Assembly: GCA_013298485.1 (NCBI GenBank)
Contig: JAAFHS010000160.1
Span: 1 to 6,441 of the forward strand
Reading direction: 5' to 3'
DNA length: 6,441 nucleotides
Source: Rhodobacterales bacterium
GTDB lineage: Bacteria > Pseudomonadota > Alphaproteobacteria > Rhodobacterales > Rhodobacteraceae
Below the pieces are notes generated by a model. That model was given only the letters and a program-made list of their open reading frames with translations, did not search any database and was not told the origin of the DNA. Position 1 is the stretch's first letter, and each line of letters begins with the position of its first letter. Below, one piece after another: positions 4,554-6,441 of this stretch. The position numbers were made by a program, and so were the translations under genes.

Positions 4554-5243
4554 TCAGTCGCGCGGCGGCTGCACCAGCCCACGCTGCACCGCCGGGCGCG
4601 CAAGGAACCGCGCGAGGTAGGCAGGCAGATGCGCCAGATCGTCAAACCCGGTGATATCGGTCGCCTTGTAGAAATTCTGCAGCGTGTTCAGCCATGGCGC
4701 AATCGCGATATCGGCAATCGAATAGTCCCCCGCGACCCAGTCCTTGCCCGCCAGCGCGCCGTCCAGCACCTTGAGAAGCCGTGCAGCCTCGGCCCGGTAG
4801 CGTTCCTTGGGGCGCGGATCCTCAATCTCTTTCCCGGCAAAGGTGTGGAAGAACCCCAGCTGCCCCAGCATCGGCCCGAGGCCGCCCATCTGCCACATCA
4901 ACCATTGCATCACGGCATAGCGATCCGCCATCAGCTGCCCTGATTTTTCCGCCAGATAGATCAGGATCGCCCCGCTTTCGAACAGCGCGAGCGGCTTGCC
5001 CCCCGGCCCGTTGGGATCAATGATCGCGGGGATCTTGTTGTTCGGATTCAGGCTGAGGAATTCCGGGCTCATCTGATCATTCGTGGCAAAACTGACCAGA
5101 TGCGCGTCATAGGCCAGCCCCATCTCCTCCAGTGCGATGGACACTTTCACCCCGTTCGGCGTGGTCAGCGAATACAGTTGGATCGCATCCGTGTTGCGCG
5201 GCGGCCAGCGTTTCGTGATCGGGAAATGTGCGATATCGGCCAT
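4554..5243 (-). CDS. Glutathione transferase of the YghU/YfcG disulfide-reductase group
   Basis: The 229-residue protein has a thioredoxin-like N-terminal domain, with LYSLTTPNGVKVSIALEE at 23-40, the cis-proline segment NPNNKIPAI at 66-74 and FESGAILIYLAEKSG at 88-102. An all-helical C-terminal domain follows, with GGLGPMLGQ and the GDYSIADIAIAPW motif. The TPN triplet at 28-30 and FESGAI are typical of bacterial YfcG/YghU proteins, which bind glutathione and reduce disulfides or organic peroxides without a catalytic cysteine. The start is ATG 5243, with AGGAG six bases upstream; the longer frame would start at a TTG before the binding site. The N-terminus is about 20 residues longer than in YfcG. 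It lies 73 bases before arsR on the same strand, so it may be part of the ars transcript or only a neighbour. It is too conserved in type to assign an arsenic role from sequence. Confidence 0.87.
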   Translation of the reverse strand: MADIAHFPITKRWPPRNTDAIQLYSLTTPNGVKVSIALEEMGLAYDAHLVSFATNDQMSPEFLSLNPNNKIPAIIDPNGPGGKPLALFESGAILIYLAEKSGQLMADRYAVMQWLMWQMGGLGPMLGQLGFFHTFAGKEIEDPRPKERYRAEAARLLKVLDGALAGKDWVAGDYSIADIAIAPWLNTLQNFYKATDITGFDDLAHLPAYLARFLARPAVQRGLVQPPRD

Positions 5244-5249
5244 GATCTG

Positions 5250-5254
5250 CTCCT
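5250..5254 (-). promoter_or_regulatory. Ribosome binding site of the glutathione transferase gene
   Basis: On the minus strand AGGAG stands six bases before the ATG at 5243. It rules out the in-frame TTG at 5264, which lies upstream of this site. Confidence 0.7.
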
Positions 5255-5312
5255 GATTTTGCAACTTTCCCCGTGCCTATGGTAATTTTTTGGGTGAAAC
5301 GAGGGTACTTTC

Positions 5313-5346
5313 TGTGCAAACAAGTGACTGTGCTTGTGCTTGCACA
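5313..5346. repeat. Imperfect dyad in the divergent transferase/mscL intergenic region
   Basis: TGTGCAA (5313-5319) is the reverse complement of TTGCACA (5340-5346); within it CAAG (5321-5324) pairs with CTTG (5333-5336). A tighter nested dyad, TTGTGC-TT-GCACAA, and two tandem TGTGCT units overlap the right arm. It lies midway between two divergent starts, 49 bases before mscL and 70 before the transferase gene, so it could be a shared operator or the palindromic part of a promoter. No clear -35/-10 pair was found for either gene. Confidence 0.4.
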
Positions 5347-5394
5347 AACGAAGATGGACAAAACGTCTGTCAGTAAAACGTGGGGAACTGTGGA

Positions 5395-5766
5395 ATGATT
5401 AACGAATTCAAAGCCTTCATCATGCGCGGCAACGTGCTTGACCTCGCCGTCGCCGTCGTCATCGGCGCGGCCTTTACCGGCATCGTCACCGCATTGGTGG
5501 ACAACCTCATCACACCGCTGATCGGCCTGATCGCCGGTGGTGTTGATTTTTCGTCCATCGGCTTTTCGGTCGGGGATGCGTTTTTTGGCATCGGCAACTT
5601 CGTCAATGCGGTCATCAACTTCCTGATCGTGGCCTTTGTCGTGTTCATGCTCGTCAAGGCCGTGAACAGCGTAATGCCGAAGAAGGAAGCCGCACCCGAG
5701 GCGCCGAAGGGCCCGACGGCCGAAGAACTGCTGGCCGAAATCCGCGATGCGCTGAAGGCACGCTGA
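5395..5766 (+). CDS. mscL: Large-conductance mechanosensitive channel MscL
   Basis: A 123-residue protein beginning MINEFKAFIMRGNVLDLAVA. The amphipathic N-terminal helix EFKAFIMRGNV leads into the pore-lining first membrane helix DLAVAVVIGAAFTGIVTALVDNLI (about 16-39), then a short periplasmic loop, the second membrane helix NAVINFLIVAFVVFMLVKAVN (71-91), and a cytoplasmic helix PTAEELLAEIRDALK (107-121) of the bundle-forming type. Five copies form a pore that opens under membrane tension to release solutes on osmotic downshock. The start is ATG 5395; an in-frame GTG at 5380 would add five residues without family support, and GGGGA just upstream can serve the ATG. The loop is several residues shorter than in Escherichia coli MscL (136 residues in total). 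It is divergent from the glutathione transferase and convergent with ald. Identification is near certain. Confidence 0.97.
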   Translation: MINEFKAFIMRGNVLDLAVAVVIGAAFTGIVTALVDNLITPLIGLIAGGVDFSSIGFSVGDAFFGIGNFVNAVINFLIVAFVVFMLVKAVNSVMPKKEAAPEAPKGPTAEELLAEIRDALKAR

Positions 5767-5775
5767 TTCCGTTCT

Positions 5776-5819
5776 GAAAAATGCACAGGCCCCCGGGTGT
5801 GATCCGGGGGCCTGTGCAT
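5776..5819 (-). terminator. Perfect 16-bp intrinsic terminator of ald
   Basis: ATGCACAGGCCCCCGG (5781-5796) pairs perfectly with 5804-5819 over a 7-base loop. On the minus strand the stem is followed by five T residues (5781-5777), and it begins 12 bases after the ald stop. On the plus strand no T-run follows, so mscL transcripts may end here less efficiently, although the stable stem could protect their 3' ends. Confidence 0.9.
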
Positions 5820-5831
5820 GTGTGACAGCGA

Positions 5832-6441
5832 TCAGGCCGCCAGCGCATCCGCCGCCGCGATAACCGGCAGGTTCAGTGCCGCGCCGACCGCCGCATAGGT
5901 CAGTTTGCCCGCATGGGTGTTCAGCCCGGCCAGCAGATGCCTGTCATCGGCGCAGGCCTTCTTCCAGCCCTTGTCGGCCAAGGCCAGCATGAACGGCATC
6001 GTCGCATTGCCCAGCGCCAGCGTCGATGTCCGGGCCACGGCCCCGGGCATGTTCGCCACGCAGTAATGCATGATCCCGTCCACCTCATAGATCGGGTCCT
6101 GATGCGTGGTGGCGCGGGATGTCTCGAAACACCCGCCCTGATCGATGGCCACATCCACCAGGGCCGCCCCCGGCTTCAGCTCTGCCAGTTGCGCGCGTGA
6201 AATCAGTTTCGGTGCCGCAGCCCCGGGGATCAGGACCGCCCCGATGATCATGTCGGCCTGGCGCGCAAGGTCGATCGTCGTGGCACTGTCGGCATAGGCC
6301 CCTTTGAACTGGCCCCCGAAGACATCATCCAGATAGCGCAGCCGGTTCACCGACCGGTCGAGCACGGTGACATCCGCACCCATCCCGGCGGCGATCTTGG
6401 CCGCATGCGTGCCCACGACGCCGCCCCCGATCACCAGCACG
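5832..6441 (-). CDS. ald: Alanine dehydrogenase, C-terminal part (start outside the window)
   Basis: The visible 202 residues cover the NAD-binding domain and C-terminus of L-alanine dehydrogenase, which interconverts L-alanine with pyruvate and ammonia using NAD. The window edge falls just before the Rossmann loop VLVIGGGVVGTHAAK; the edge codon GTG is an internal valine, not a start. Further landmarks are the acidic VLDRS after the second strand, IIGAVLIPGAAAPKLI, and VDVAIDQGGCFETSRATTH, which contains the catalytic aspartate that corresponds to Asp270 of the Mycobacterium enzyme. HYCVANMPGAVARTSTLALGNATMP and the GLNTHAGKLTYAAVG tail complete the family pattern. About 165-170 N-terminal residues, including the lysine and histidine that bind pyruvate, lie beyond the edge. 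The gene is convergent with mscL and ends in a strong terminator. No damage is visible. Confidence 0.95.
   Translation of the reverse strand, partial: VLVIGGGVVGTHAAKIAAGMGADVTVLDRSVNRLRYLDDVFGGQFKGAYADSATTIDLARQADMIIGAVLIPGAAAPKLISRAQLAELKPGAALVDVAIDQGGCFETSRATTHQDPIYEVDGIMHYCVANMPGAVARTSTLALGNATMPFMLALADKGWKKACADDRHLLAGLNTHAGKLTYAAVGAALNLPVIAAADALAA

Noticed and set aside
4481..4645. Longer arsR reading frame adding 55 N-terminal residues
   Set aside because: The extension overlaps the transferase gene in another frame, is Arg/Cys-rich with no ArsR resemblance, and the normal ArsR N-terminus begins at ATG 4480.
5244..5264. Upstream TTG start for the glutathione transferase
   Set aside because: The AGGAG binding site lies inside this extension and correctly serves the ATG at 5243.

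Overview
The window looks like chromosomal DNA of an alphaproteobacterium, most likely a Rhodobacteraceae (Roseobacter-type) member. This is inferred from the high G+C content, the COQ9-family N-terminus, a 69-residue alphaproteobacterial-type ribosomal protein S21, a Tat-exported PhoX phosphatase, and an arsenic operon that uses an aquaporin (AqpS type) instead of a pump. All gene identities come from recognising protein sequence motifs by eye; no database search was run.

Layout, left to right. The minus strand starts with the first 44 codons of a COQ9-family ubiquinone-biosynthesis protein (1-132), preceded by a good ribosome binding site and a candidate promoter. Upstream lies phoX (293-2200, minus), a Tat-exported alkaline phosphatase with a strong intrinsic terminator (242-269). 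A 513-base gene-free stretch (2201-2713) follows. It holds an operator-like 7+7 bp inverted repeat just upstream of phoX, a cluster of hairpins including a 131-base element closed by a perfect 17-bp helix that I cannot assign to any known RNA, and the rpsU promoter and leader. rpsU (2714-2923, plus) ends in a terminator whose T-run touches the stop codon of the convergent aqpS gene.

From 2991 to 4480 (minus) lies a compact ars operon, read arsR-arsC-aqpS, with a 9-base gap and then a 4-base GTGA overlap. The inferred pathway is that ArsR senses arsenite, ArsC (low-molecular-weight phosphatase fold) reduces arsenate to arsenite, and AqpS lets arsenite leave by its gradient. No ArsB or Acr3 pump is present in the window. 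A YghU/YfcG-type glutathione transferase (4554-5243, minus) precedes arsR on the same strand and may be transcribed with it.

Divergent from the transferase is mscL (5395-5766, plus), the large-conductance mechanosensitive channel; the 151-base gap between them carries an imperfect dyad. A perfect 16-bp hairpin (5781-5819) with its T-run on the minus strand terminates ald, alanine dehydrogenase, whose C-terminal 202 residues fill the right end (5832-6441, minus; start outside the window).

Most of the window is housekeeping or well-known accessory function. The least explained part is the structured region between phoX and rpsU. I see no CRISPR array, transposon, integrase, tRNA or rRNA.
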